The notes under the pieces: model-generated
The model's database searches: none
What the model was told of the DNA's origin: nothing
Seen by the model: only the letters and a program-made list of their open reading frames with translations
Program-made: the position numbers and the translations under genes
In this document: piece by piece, positions 11,520-22,235 of the stretch
How the letters are laid out: the number at the start of each line of letters is the position of its first letter
How positions within the stretch are numbered: position 1 is the stretch's first letter
Origin: Neonectria sp. B-13
Taxonomy: Eukaryota > Ascomycota > Sordariomycetes > Hypocreales > Nectriaceae
Assembly: GCA_002682825.1 (NCBI GenBank)
Contig: NOKP01000033.1
Span: 310,001 to 374,000, forward strand
DNA length: 64,000 nucleotides
Direction: 5' to 3'

Positions 11520-12008
11520 ATGGATCTTTGGCTTGCCGTTTGTGTCTACTGGGCACTTATCATCATCGCTTTATCTTTATTCACCGTCTGGGTCTTCATG
11601 GAAGAAGACCTCAAAGTCTGGTCTTGTCTCATGCTACTTGTCGAGGCCTGGCTCATCATGTACCTGTCTCTCAAAGTCCTCGCAGCCATCCACCGCCGAC
11701 ACCCCCATCTTTTCGCCTCAGCCGCCGCAACTGACCGCTTCCTGATGTCAACGAGAGATGGAGCCGCCTACATGGCGCTCGCGACGACTGTTTGGCTTGT
11801 TCTACTGACTTTTGGTGGGCTTGGTCTTTTCATGGCGACGTTTATGGGGGTGGCAGATCCCCCGAACCCGCCACACTGGCATTTGGCGTTGTTCTTGCTA
11901 TTTTGGATTGGATACATCTCCCTTTTCGCTCACCTACTCTATGTCTGGGTCGCATCGACTCGTGTCGTAGTCTTTGGTTCTGTTGGGGCAATCGCACTCG
12001 ATCAGTAA
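11520..12008 (+). CDS. Small four-TM membrane protein, function unknown
   Basis: Intronless, 162 aa. Four hydrophobic helices are clear: about residues 4-26 (start to VWVFME), 33-56 (SCLMLLVEAWLIMYLSLKV), 83-108 (YMALATTVWLVLLTFGG) and 118-147 (LALFLLFWIGYISLFAHLL). Basic HRRHPH follows helix 2, and the loop before helix 4 is short and Pro-rich (ADPPNPPHW). There is no signal peptide distinct from helix 1 and no family I recognise. A pyrimidine-rich leader precedes the ATG. Its neighbours give no function. I consider it real because codon use is ordinary and the helix pattern is regular, but it may be lineage-specific. Confidence 0.6.
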   Translation: MDLWLAVCVYWALIIIALSLFTVWVFMEEDLKVWSCLMLLVEAWLIMYLSLKVLAAIHRRHPHLFASAAATDRFLMSTRDGAAYMALATTVWLVLLTFGGLGLFMATFMGVADPPNPPHWHLALFLLFWIGYISLFAHLLYVWVASTRVVVFGSVGAIALDQ

Positions 12009-12564
12009 AGTCTTGTCATGTTTGAATTATATTGAGGAGACCCCCACACAAGGTAGTGGATTACTTTGTGAGCAGACTGGATATATAGAGTATGACAGAG
12101 CTCCGTGTAGAAAGCAGTGTAGTCGGGTTTATAAACCAATCAGCCGTATCTTGGTACTGAGCCGTGACGGTCAAAGTAGTAGCTCATTAAGGGAGTCTGT
12201 CCAGGAGCCTCGCAAGATCCATGTCGCTCCTCCAGGCCTGTCTCTACCAGAAACACCAATGGTTGTTCGCTAGGGAGAAGGTCTATGGCCAAGCAGCCAC
12301 AGTGACGTGTTTATGACTTCTGCACGGCTTACCTCATGAAGAGAGCAGGTGCAACTACTTGGGGAGCTCTCCATCTGCATACCACCGTAATTAAAGGTTC
12401 TTGTGACCTCAGTCTTCCCTCAAAGGTTTGCCTCTTCTGCATTAGACTTCAACGTATTGATTTCGGTGGGTCAAGTCCGGCTTAACAGAAACCCCTCCAA
12501 TATGCTACATCATACAACCTCTAATAACATCTATCATGTCTCTCTCTCTTTTTCCCCAATACAT
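12009..12564. other. Convergent intergenic region, no gene seen
   Basis: Between the 3' ends of the membrane protein gene (+) and the secreted protein gene (-). Nothing recognisable on either strand. Confidence 0.35.
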
Positions 12565-13395
12565 CTATTCAGAAAGATCCGCCCACCTAATACCCACATC
12601 ATCAATATCGACAGCAACTTGAGGTGAGTCTCCTGCGCCGGAATGGAATGCAGAGCACCAGATTTTTATCTCGACAGTCGGGTCTGGACTAGCCGCACTG
12701 AAAAGCCCAGTGAACTGCGTCCAAACGTTATTTTGCACGTCTGTCTGGGACTGCAATGTGTACGCCCACTGCTGAGGTTGGCCATCTATGTAAAACCAGA
12801 CCTGGCAGACATCACCAGTTACTTGCTGCCATGATCTAAAGTAGAAGTCAAGATAGTAATACTCTCCAGAGGTCAAACATGAGAGTTTCTGCGATATAGC
12901 GCTGCCATGGTCTATTGACAACTGTGAAATGAGAAAGTTGCTAGTGTTCGAAGTTAGCATTAGATGCTAGCAGGTACCGGGAAGAAGCCAGAAGAAGACT
13001 CACGCAACAGAAGGAGGCGAGTGAGCCACGGATCCGATGTTGTTAAAGTTGACCTCTCCAGCACTTTGAGTCCATCCCTCCCCGTTGTTGACATCAAACC
13101 CGGGGTTTGTGACGGTCGTGCATGCCTCAGCGGTCGTGCTAGTGGCAGTGGTCTCGGCGGTTGTTGTCGTAGCGAGCGCAGTCGTGAGAGTGGTCAAAGT
13201 CGTCGCGGTGTCAGAAGTCGTGTCTTGCTGTGAACTGGTTGACACGGAGATGGACGCGCTGCTGGTCAAAGCCGTATCGGTTGTCTCGGCCCCTGTCGTC
13301 GAGATGGAACTGCTGGAGTCCGGTTTGCAGCGGCTGGCGTTGACGCCCAAGAGGCCAAGGACTGCCCAGGCAGCGAGTGTTTTGCGGAGAGACAT
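12565..13395 (-). CDS. Secreted Ser/Thr-rich protein with C-terminal beta-sandwich (CBM-like)
   Basis: Two exons, 13395..13004 and 12940..12565, across a 63-nt intron (12941-13003) with a good branch site GCTAAC; 255 aa. A signal peptide is evident (MSLRKTLAAWAVLGLLGVNA), followed by a roughly 70-residue Ser/Thr linker that should be heavily O-glycosylated. The C-terminal 150 residues begin TNPGFD...GWTQS and continue through LSCLTSGEYYYLDFYF to VDIDDVGIRW, the layout of galactose-binding or CBM4_9-type jelly rolls seen in many fungal surface proteins. Likely extracellular or wall-bound and possibly glycan-binding. No catalytic domain is present. It could be an effector or adhesion protein; this is inference. 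Confidence 0.8.
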
Positions 13396-14255
13396 GGTCG
13401 ACAGGAATGCGAATCGCGTACACGAAAGGGAGATAAAGAAGCTTCAAACGGGAGAAAGGGATTGTTTGTCTTTATCCTTCAGGAGCTGTGCCATCCATCC
13501 CCTACACCTGCTTCACGGCTAATCTACACAATTCCCTGAAGTGAAGCTATTGAGCGCCCAAACCGACTAGCGCTGGGCAACTAGTAGGGGTTATGCCTGT
13601 GACAGCACACTGACAAAAGCCACAGCTCTCCACTGTCAGACCGTGACCAACAAGCACAGAGCAAAACGAGGGGGACATTCCAAAACGGTATTCATGGCTG
13701 ACAGCTGACGGCGGCCTTAAAATTGTGCGCATGGAATATTGCTTTTGCACATGGCAATAATACGAGTCTTCGGATTGACTACTATGTACTCCGTATCCGT
13801 ACATGGAATCACTAATCGCGCCGGTGTGGACATCGCTATCCGGGGTTCGCATCGAATCAGATACTATGGGGGCGATCATGTCAGCTCATAGGCATAGAGC
13901 GGTGTGAGTTGTATTTGCTGAAGCTTCCAAATACTGGGGAAAGGCATTGGCCTCTGCAATACTGTCATGATCGAGGATGCCATGGCCGAAGTGGGGATAA
14001 TTCAAGCAAAACGGCCTTATAATTCGGTGATTGTCCCATTGAAGGAAAGGGGAGGTTGATGTTGTGAGAGTCAGGGCTCTCACAGTATATCGTCCCTGCT
14101 ACATTCTTCCTCGTCTCATCAAATGGTTACTTGAAACGTGCATAGATCCTATGACAGCTAATAATGGGATGGCTGCCCATTGCCAAGACTGCCCAAGATC
14201 CCGGTGCGACTTGGTGACCCGGACACATAGCCGGTCAAGAAGCATACGACCTCCA
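13396..14255. other. Intergenic, no gene seen
   Basis: Promoter of the secreted protein gene and 3' region of the next minus-strand gene. Small open frames in this stretch lack any protein-like features. Confidence 0.35.
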
Positions 14256-16538
14256 TCAAACATCTTTGAGATACGTTTCAAGCACTTCAATAGTCCGAGA
14301 GATCCCTGGCCCTTCTGCCTCCCAGTACTGCATCCTATGGATTGCCTGTTGAATCTCTTGTTTCCACCGCTCAGGCACAGGAATGGTTCTACGTCGAACC
14401 GCCCCGAGGATAAACAGACATGACGACGCAATACTCCGGGCACTGTACCAACTCCCATGATGGCGGTGTCTGTTCGGTTCATCCCGCATCATACGGAAGC
14501 TGTAAGATATGGACTTCTCCACGAACGGCTGGATCATGTCCGAGTAGAGGGCGTCGGGTTGCGAGTGGATGGCGTAGTAGAGAAAGGGCGTGTATATCCA
14601 TACCTTGATTTCAAGTACCCGGCCTCGGACGTGATAGGGGAGCTCTTCAGCCGGTGGCATGTCATCGGAAAACTGGATTAGCGGTGGGAGTTCAGTGTGC
14701 CAGGTTTCGAGCTGTTGCTCAAACTCCTTGGCAGCCTTTACCATGAAAGGGACTGAATCCTTAGTCCAGGTGGTATGGTCTCCGGCGTAGAAAAGATTGA
14801 GTACGCGATTGGCTATTCGGCGAAGTGTGATCTCAGTCAAGTAATAGTACCATGTCTGCTCCTGTTGTCGACGCGACCCTGGCGTAGTACGAATGCATGT
14901 CCTTGACCAAGATGATCTATCTTGCGGCGATGGCCCAGACTGAGGGCTAGCTTCATCATCTTCCATATCTGGAGGCGAAGGGTGCATATGGGAATAATGA
15001 ACATCGGCCAGGGAACTGTTGGGGAGGTTGATTTCGGCTCGTAGCTCGCACTCGGTTTTGTAGCAGCTCCAGTACAGTCTCTGCTCCATACTTCGACTTT
15101 TTGAGATCTCGACTGACTCAGTCAACGGTTGTGGATGTTGTTTTGCCTGGCACTGTAGGTAGAGGTAGTACGATTTGGTCGCTGACTGGAATTGACACCA
15201 AGCGGGCAATGGCCGCATGACGTACATGTTGTACACGCCGGCTAGAAAGTGACACTGCGATGAGAGGATACCTATATCTAGGAGACCAAACCTCCTCCGA
15301 GCTAAGTTGTAGTACGCCTCGCCTTGCTGGAGATGTTGCTTTTCTGCCTCAAGGGACGTAGCTTGAGTTTCTGTGCCGTCTACCTGCTCAGGAGGAAACG
15401 GCGTTGACACGGAGCCGAGAGCACAGGTAATAAGCTAAGGCATGTTAGTATCGAAGTCAGCTCAACTTCTGGGAATAACTGTTAGGCTCACCACGAGGCA
15501 CGAAGCCGAGTCCCATTTGAGCCCATCCTCAACCACGTTTCGTGCATAAGACCATAGCGTCTTGACGTCCAGGATAGGGTTCTTGATGTGAACGAGGTCA
15601 AGAAATCGCTGCACGAGATCCAGGATCCCCTCTTCATTGACAACACTTGACGATGTTTTTGTGCCAAGCCATCTCTTTGAGCTTTGATCAAAATTTGAAG
15701 CTCCGTCGCAGCACTCCAACTCAAACACGGTATCCGTGATGTAGCTGGGAGGAAACCGACCACCAAAGATAGGCCATTGGAGAACAGCATCTACATTGGT
15801 TCTCGAGGACGGTATATGAAGCTGGTCTGACTGGCCATCTGAGTCTTGGTCTTGCCCTTCGTTTTCGTTGTCCCTTGGGATGGCCTGTTCTGAAGTTGTG
15901 TCTGTTTCCGTTACTGCTCCTCTTTGACCTGTAGCTTCTGAGCCGTCGTCTTGGCTGATTACAGAAGCGATTCCGCCGACTGGGACCTGAACGTCATCTA
16001 ACCTAGATAACACTTGATTTAATTTATCCAAGATTAGAAGGCTAGCTGGGTCGAAGCTGTAATGGAAGTGAGTCGGTTGTTGTCAGTCAACTGGAACTAT
16101 TCTCTGAATTAGAGGGTCTGGTGCGTACGAGGAGATGTCTTGAGAATCTTCGTAAACGCAGGCAGCCTTTGAGGTCTCGCAATTGCCGCAGCAAGGCCTC
16201 GCGTTATTGCATTTGACCTTCCTCGAGCGACAGAGCCGGCATGCGGTGATAGCCCGCTTTCTTGGGTAAGCTACATCCACCCTGGAGCTCTCGGGACGCT
16301 GCCGCTTCCGTGATGTGGTTTGTGCCAAGTCTCCAGCGATTGGGTTTGTCGTATGTTCTTCCCCGATGCGTGTCCCCGGATTTGAGCGAAGGGATGAAAT
16401 TGCGGGGAAAGCATTTCCGCTTTCTATTGCCGAGTTACCTTGGCAGGGGTCATCTGCCCCTTGGCACGTTGGGTAGGACTCCAAGGGAACGGCTGAAGAT
16501 TGGAAGCAACGCGACATTGTGGGCGGGTGAGAGAACAA
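14256..16538 (-). CDS. Zn2Cys6 fungal transcription factor
   Basis: Three exons, 16538..16129, 16056..15492 and 15434..14256, with introns of 72 and 57 nt; phases agree and give 717 aa. The zinc cluster CRLCRSRKVKC ... CCGNCETSKAAC lies around residues 97-126 after a basic nuclear-signal-like RKRQRP and PRKRA. The intron 1 join (SQDISS-FDPASLLILDKLNQVL) leads into a short coiled-coil-like segment. The fungal_trans region follows: FPPSYITDTVFELE, IKNPILDVKTLWSYA, YNLARRRFGLLD and MEQRLYWSCYKTECELRAEI. It is divergent from a Gfo/Idh/MocA gene; the shared 398-bp promoter carries three CGG-N5-CGG sites on this gene's side, so self-regulation and control of the oxidoreductase and sugar porter are plausible. 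Confidence 0.9.
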
Positions 16539-16558
16539 GACCTCCTAGAGCCTTCACG

Positions 16559-16569
16559 CGGAGACTCGG
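16559..16569 (+). promoter_or_regulatory. CGGAGACTCGG, direct CGG-N5-CGG site
   Basis: First of three sites in the divergent promoter; the context GCGGAGACTCGGAC differs by one base from the site at 16607. Confidence 0.5.
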
Positions 16570-16606
16570 ACTGGTTATGAGTGGGCTCTCGGGGCTCGAA
16601 CGTTTG

Positions 16607-16617
16607 CGGAGTCTCGG
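16607..16617 (+). promoter_or_regulatory. CGGAGTCTCGG, direct CGG-N5-CGG site
   Basis: Its 14-base context GCGGAGTCTCGGAC occurs again, reverse complemented, at 18965-18978 upstream of the sugar porter. Confidence 0.55.
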
Positions 16618-16642
16618 ACATCTTGAACGTGTGGAGTCTTCG

Positions 16643-16653
16643 CGGAGTGTCGG
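16643..16653 (+). promoter_or_regulatory. CGGAGTGTCGG, direct CGG-N5-CGG site
   Basis: Third site, one base different from the consensus CGGAGTCTCGG. Confidence 0.45.
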
Positions 16654-16936
16654 AGTTCAACCCAATCTGTCCTAGAGCCAACACTTGTGCCGCTTTTGCA
16701 AGGACCAGCATGTCACATCACCCTCGCACCGCTTAAACCTGGGGTCAGAGTAGCTGAATGACGCAGCAAGGTCGAGAATAATGAGGGGGACAATTAATTA
16801 GATTAGACAGACGCGACCTAAATGAGGATAGTTTCACATCCATCAATCACAAACTTCAAAGCTCTATAGTCTCACTCACCCCGTTCTCCAACTCTCACGC
16901 CGTCCCCGTCTTCACCTACGGTATCTAAACGTCAAT

Positions 16937-18164
16937 ATGTCGGCATCAAATCCTGCCAAGGTGGTTAATGTCGGCCTCATCGGCTGCGGCGAGATCGCTC
17001 AAGTCGTTCACATCCCAACTTTGTCTTTCATGAGCGACTGGTTCCAGATCACCTATCTTTGCGACATCTCTCCCGCATCACTCAACCATTGCGCGGCCAA
17101 GCTCAACAATGTCCCCAAAGCAACCAGCGACCCCGCTGAACTCTGCAAATCCGACCAAGTAGACGTTGTCATAATAGTCAGCTCTGATGAGTATCACGCT
17201 TCCCACGCCATCTTAGCTCTCGAACACGACAAGCACGTCATGATAGAGAAACCTGTAGCACTCACAAAACGAGACGCTCAGGCCATCGCAGAAGCTGAAA
17301 GGCGGAGCAAGGGCAAAGCCATGGTCGCGTACATGAGACGATATGCTGCACCATTTGAGGATGCCATCCGCGAGATTGGGGGCCTGGACAAGGTTCTCTA
17401 TGCGCGAGTACGAGGTAAGTTACATTCCGACAGTATTAAATTCGGCTAGCAGAGGCTGACAGGACTTCAGACATCATCGGTCCCAACTCTCACTTCGTTA
17501 ATCAATCGGGAACGTTTCCCAAGAAGTTTACAGACTTCTCCGCCGCTGACATTGCTGACAAGAATTCAACAGCGGAAGAGATGGTGCAGACTGCTCTGAA
17601 AGATGAATGCGGCGGTGTGCCCGTGACGCCCGAATCGACCCTTATGTGGCGCTTGTTCGGTGGCCTTGGTTCTCATGATCTTTCACTGATGAGGGAAGCA
17701 TTTGGAATGCCTGAAAAGATCGTTGGTTCTTCTCTTGGCTTTCCTTTTTGGAAGTACGTTCGTCTTCTTACGATCTCCGTCGCTAAGATACTAACGAGAG
17801 CACCGGATATAGCGTCCTCTTCAAGTATCAACATTTTACAGTCTCATACGAGTCGGGAATTGACAACGTGCCCCGCTTCGATGCCCATTTGGAAGTGTAC
17901 GGCGCAGACAAGACAGTCAGGGTGCAATACGACACTCCTTACGTCAAAGGGTTGCCGGTTACGCTGCACATAGTGGAAAATGCAGATGGGGCTTACAAGG
18001 AGTCGACAATTCGAAAGTCCTATGAGGACCCATATACTTTGGAGTTGAAGACACTGTGGGAAATGGTCGTGAAGGGAAAGCCGGTCAAGACCACGGTTGA
18101 AGATGCGTTGCAGGATCTTGAGATCTTTGCAATGGCAATGCGTCATGGGTATGGTGTAGAATAG
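16937..18164 (+). CDS. Gfo/Idh/MocA family NAD(P)-dependent oxidoreductase
   Basis: Exons 16937-17414, 17471-17753 and 17813-18164, with introns of 56 and 59 nt in phase; 370 aa. The N-terminal Rossmann fold has VGLIGCGEIAQVVHIP (the G-x-G-x-x-A nucleotide loop), then VIIVSSDEYHASHAILAL and the family's catalytic-lysine motif HVMIEKPVALT. The C-terminal substrate domain contains LFGGLGSHDLSLMREAFG, carrying the conserved His region. The family oxidises or reduces sugars, inositols and related polyols; the exact substrate is unknown. It is a close relative of the intronless gene at 37799 (shared AQ-VHIPTL, DIIGPN, YESGID-VPRFD). It is divergent from a Zn2Cys6 regulator and followed by a sugar porter, a typical uptake-and-oxidation group. 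Confidence 0.9.
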
Positions 18165-18417
18165 GATGGGACCATTGCAGTGGCCTTGTATAATGCCAGG
18201 TATAGAAGCTCTTTCTGATTACACATGATGAATGATAACAATTCAGCGCTTGATGTTCTTATAGCTTGTCTGGACTATCCAGCGTACACTCCAATCATCT
18301 CCCCTTGCTGACCGTTCCCCGAGGACTTTATCATCGAAAGCCATAGATCTTCCTATTAAACTTGCAAATATTGACTTTGCTCAATTTCGTCGCCAGTCTA
18401 GAGTCCCACTCGTTGCG

Positions 18418-18428
18418 CGGAGTCTCGG
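18418..18428 (+). promoter_or_regulatory. CGGAGTCTCGG, direct CGG-N5-CGG site
   Basis: Identical to the 16607 site; followed by CCGAAG. Confidence 0.5.
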
Positions 18429-18966
18429 CCGAAGCTCGCACACTTTAGTCGTTATCTGGCTAATCAGATATAGAGCGCCCCATATGCTGCCCGGTTCACC
18501 ATAGTCCCCGGTCAGGGCTAGAGTGTAACGAGAGAAGGTCATTGGAGATATTGACTCTATTTCTGTTGATTTTAGACTCGACATGGCAGTTGCTGAGCCT
18601 GCCCGGCCCGCCCCACCGCCAGCCGAGCCCTTAGCACATCTTCAGCTCGCTAAGCTAACATTACTCATGGCCTCAAGGTTGGCATGACTTCGAGCACATG
18701 CTTGCGTAGAGTGAGTAGGCCAGGCGCTCCACAGAACATGACTACGGCAGGTAGGATCGATGTCTCGGTCGTTGTCAATGCTCTCTTGCCCCTGTCATCC
18801 TGAAGCTTATGCGATGCTGACTATCATGAGCATTGACGTCCCGCCCGAGGTTTCCCCGAAGCAAAGTAGGACTTGTTACCTGGAATCAGCACGAGTCAGT
18901 TATGCAACCCCAGAGTAGCCAATCGTATGGAGTATTTAATGCGTTGTGGAGATGGCCATTCAAAGT

Positions 18967-18977
18967 CCGAGACTCCG
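18967..18977 (-). promoter_or_regulatory. CGGAGTCTCGG on the minus strand
   Basis: About 310 bp before the sugar porter ATG. The flanks are also shared: the 14-base word at 16607-16620 is repeated here inverted. Confidence 0.5.
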
Positions 18978-19283
18978 CGAGAGGCCACTAATCTGTTTTT
19001 GAAAGCATCACACGAGCCCCCCTGTCACTCCCCAGACTTCGGCTGGCGATTCTGGAGCACCCCCGCAAATGTAACCCCAGAGTTCATCGACGATCAGCAT
19101 GGCTCTATTCTACAGGTAAGAATCTTGCAGTTTTAAGCGCCTCTCTGTGATCTAAGTTTCCATATATAGTTGCTTTTTCGCCATGTTCTGCATTGGCACT
19201 AATCAGCAGCTCGTCTCGGCCTTACTGAAATCATTCTCAATTATCTGCACTTGCTTTCTTTACTACTGAACACTCAAGTCATT

Positions 19284-20951
19284 ATGTTTGGCAAGTCAAA
19301 AGGAGCCACTACGAGCCGGTCCGCCGTTGGCGAGGATCTTGCTCGGGTTCTCCCCGACAATGACATTCCCTGGTACAAGAAAAAGCATCTGGTATGGCTC
19401 AACTACTATGCCATTAGCATGGGGCTTCTCGCTGCCGCGAATGGATACGACGGAAGTATGACTCTCTTGGTATCTCTCTATTGCCCATTTTGCTTAAATC
19501 GAGTGTACAGGTATGATGAACGGACTCATGGCATTGCCTCAGTGGTCCGAGTTTATGGGCCATCCTGCTGGCGCATGGCTCGGATTCATCAACGCCATCC
19601 AAGCCCTCTCTTCCACCATCGCTTACCCATTTGTTGCCTACTTCGCCAACCGCTGGGGAAGGAAGAAAGGCCTCTTCGTGGGGTACATCTTCCTCTTTCT
19701 GGGCGCTCTGCTCCAAGCCTTCACTCCAAACCAGACTGGCTTCATTATCAGCCGTTTCTTCTTGGGTCAGCCGAGCGCCTGGTGGGGAGGTCTCGCTCCA
19801 TTGCTGATCACCGAACTCGCATATCCTACCCATCGTGGCTTTCTCACGGCGCTGTATAACAGCGGATGGTATGTCGGATCGACGCTGGCTGCGTGGGCGA
19901 CGTATGGAACACGCAACTACGATAGCGACTGGGCATGGCGGATCCCTTCTCTCCTACAGATTGTCGTCCCCATCGTCGTTTTGCCTGCAGCATTCATGAT
20001 TCCAGATTCACCACGCTATCATATTGCCACTGGAAATTCGTCCAAGGCCCGTGCTATACTGACCAAGTACCATGCTGGTGGCGATGAGCAGTCCCTCTTG
20101 GTCGACTTCGAAGTTACTGAGATCGAACAGGCCATCGAGTCTGAAAAGACCGTCAACAGCTCGACGTCCTGGATGGATCTAATCTCAACACCTGGAAACC
20201 GCCATCGAACTTTTATATCAGTCACATTGGGAATCTTTGCACAGTGGAATGGAGTGGGGGTGGTTTCTTATTACCTTGCCATGGTCCTCAACACAGTGGG
20301 GATTACCTCGGTTACTGATCAAACCCTCATAAGCGGTTGCCTACAGGTTTGGAACCTCATTCTAGCCGTTCTTGCTGCAGCTATGGTTGACCGCCTTGGG
20401 CGTCGACCGCTCTTCTTGATCAGTTCTGTGGGTATGCTGGTCAGCTACATTCTGATATGCGGCTTGTCAGGTGGTTTTGCAACGACTGGCCAAGGGTCCA
20501 TCGGACTCGCTGTCGTGCCCTTCCTGTACATTTACTACGGCTTCTACGATATTGCCTTGTGAGTGCTCTCCAGATCTGCGATTGACATTGCCTTGAGCTA
20601 TCGCTAAACAAGTTGTACAGTACGCCACTCATCATATCCTATCCAGCTGAAATCTGGCCTTACGACCTTCGTGCGCGCGGCATCGCCGTAACGCAACTGT
20701 CGACCTATGCTGCCATCTTTTTCAATACCTTTGTCAACCCTATCGCCCTTGATGCCATGGGTTGGAAATATTACATTATATTTGCAGTCATCTTGGTAAT
20801 TATTACCGTCACTATCTACTTCTTCTACCCCGAAACGAAGGGACATTCTTTGGAAGAGATGGCTGTCATTTTTGATAAGGCAACGGCTGCTGTTTTGGGA
20901 CATGAAACATCGAAGGCGGTTCTGGGAACTGATCACAAGGAGCATGTATGA
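19284..20951 (+). CDS. MFS sugar porter (lactose permease / hexose transporter type)
   Basis: Exons 19284-19455, 19511-20558 and 20621-20951, with introns of 55 and 62 nt; 516 aa. The ATG at 19284 (MFGKSKG) is chosen over the in-frame upstream start at 19251. Sugar-porter landmarks are all present: ANGYDGSMMNGL after TM1, NRWGRKKG between TM2 and TM3, PDSPRYHIATG after TM6, DRLGRRPLFL between TM8 and TM9 and PETKGHSLEEM after TM12. The intron positions restore GYDGSMMNG and YDIAFTPLIISYPAEIWPY. The resemblance is to the fungal Lac12-like branch; the substrate is not deducible. Plasma membrane. Expected to act with the oxidoreductase and regulator to its left, with which it shares CGG-N5-CGG sites. 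Confidence 0.92.
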
Positions 20952-22235
20952 AGCTTCTAGAGAAAAGAGTGATCAAGGTCTCGTCGGGTAAAGCTTCTGC
21001 TAAGAGACCGTTACTGACGGTGGATGTTATACTAAGACGCAATCTATCAAGCACGCTTATTTACTATCTGATCATCATGTGTTTGAATCACATTGCTTAG
21101 CACCTTTACATTCATTATAAAGCTCATAGTAATACATTTGATATATGTTTGGTAAGCTGCAAGTTCTTATTGGATCTGTAGTTTATTTTCTATAATTATC
21201 CTTAGATAATCACTTAGTAAGGCACCGTGATATTGATGAACTCAAGTCACGTCTGTTCCCGTTGATGCGGCGACTCTTTGTTTAAAGCTGCATCACGTAG
21301 GAACTCTCGCGCGACGTGGACTGCATCAGCTTTCCATCAATCAAGATCTGCACACGAGAACATCAGCCATTAAGCACCATCAGCTGTCATATTTAGCATA
21401 CAAGCAACATTATACTACACATTAGTGGAGTGTTCTTTCCACTTCTGCCTCAACTGGCTAAATTCAGCGGCGGCGGCTACAAGGACTTAGCAGCTGGTAT
21501 TCTTGATAACCTTAGCGAAGGGCACTTGATGCTGGTGTTATAAGTATAAGTACCCTATTCTTATTGTAGGAGTTGTCAACACCTCAACTCTAAAACAAAG
21601 GGCAAGGCCAAGACTCTTTAACAACATCTGCCGCCAATCGCACCAGCTCGGAACGGCTTGCCCTTGAGCGTCATAGCACTGTTTGCCTAGGAACGCCCTA
21701 TGAGCCCCAAACAGTGAAGCGCATCTTCCCCATACTCGGCATGCACTCATTTGGGGACTGCGAGCTCTCTGTACCGGAGTTGCCAATGCACGCTACCTAC
21801 TTCCGGCCCAGACAAGGTGCGAATCTCGCTCGAAACCCCTTCCATGTCTTCACATCTCTCTTGCAACCGGAGGCGCTGCTCCTCTTTAGTTGGAAGGCTG
21901 TTGCCGCAGCTACTTTCAGTCACCATAACTTGCTCAAGGCTGAGCATCCCATTCTGATAGATATTTAATAAGATCTTCTTTATGTAGAGAAGGCATTGAA
22001 GAATTAGATTGGCATGACTCACTAGTTAAATTATATGCACACTGGCTTTAACCTGGTCAAGGAGTGGTGTAATTGATAAACAGTAGTTTATCAATTATAC
22101 TATTTGAGTCTGAATCAATCTTGTAGATGAGAAATAGTTCTCACCCTGTGGAGCGTAACAAACATGAAACCACCAAAGTTGAGCCATCCATCATTGTGTT
22201 AATGTGAAAGACCAGGCCTAACATGTAGCTAGTGC
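20952..22235. other. 1.3-kb intergenic region, no intact gene
   Basis: Somewhat AT-rich, with short unrelated open frames (for example 21714-21968) showing no recognisable domain; possibly relic transposon sequence. It contains one strong hairpin at 22070-22097. This separates two convergent genes. Confidence 0.35.
22070..22097. terminator. Perfect 11-bp stem hairpin downstream of the epoxide hydrolase gene
   Basis: TAATTGATAAA - CAGTAG - TTTATCAATTA: arms 22070-22080 and 22087-22097 around a 6-nt loop. It lies 140 bp past the stop codon of the minus-strand epoxide hydrolase. It may be a transcript 3'-end structure or a footprint of a small inverted-repeat element; the class used here is tentative. 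Confidence 0.35.

Larger units (their letters stand above)
16539..16936. promoter_or_regulatory. Divergent promoter between the Zn2Cys6 regulator and the oxidoreductase
   Basis: 398 bp holding three direct CGG-N5-CGG sites at 16559, 16607 and 16643, all within 115 bp of the regulator's ATG. The same motif reappears downstream, before the sugar porter gene. Confidence 0.6.
18165..19283. promoter_or_regulatory. Intergenic promoter region of the sugar porter with two CGG-N5-CGG sites
   Basis: No gene recognised in 1.1 kb. CGGAGTCTCGG lies at 18418-18428 and its reverse complement at 18967-18977. The open frame at 18873-19136 has no protein-like features. Confidence 0.5.

Noticed and set aside
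14099..14482. Open frames overlapping the 3' end of the Zn2Cys6 gene on both strands
   Set aside because: Shadows of the regulator's last exon.
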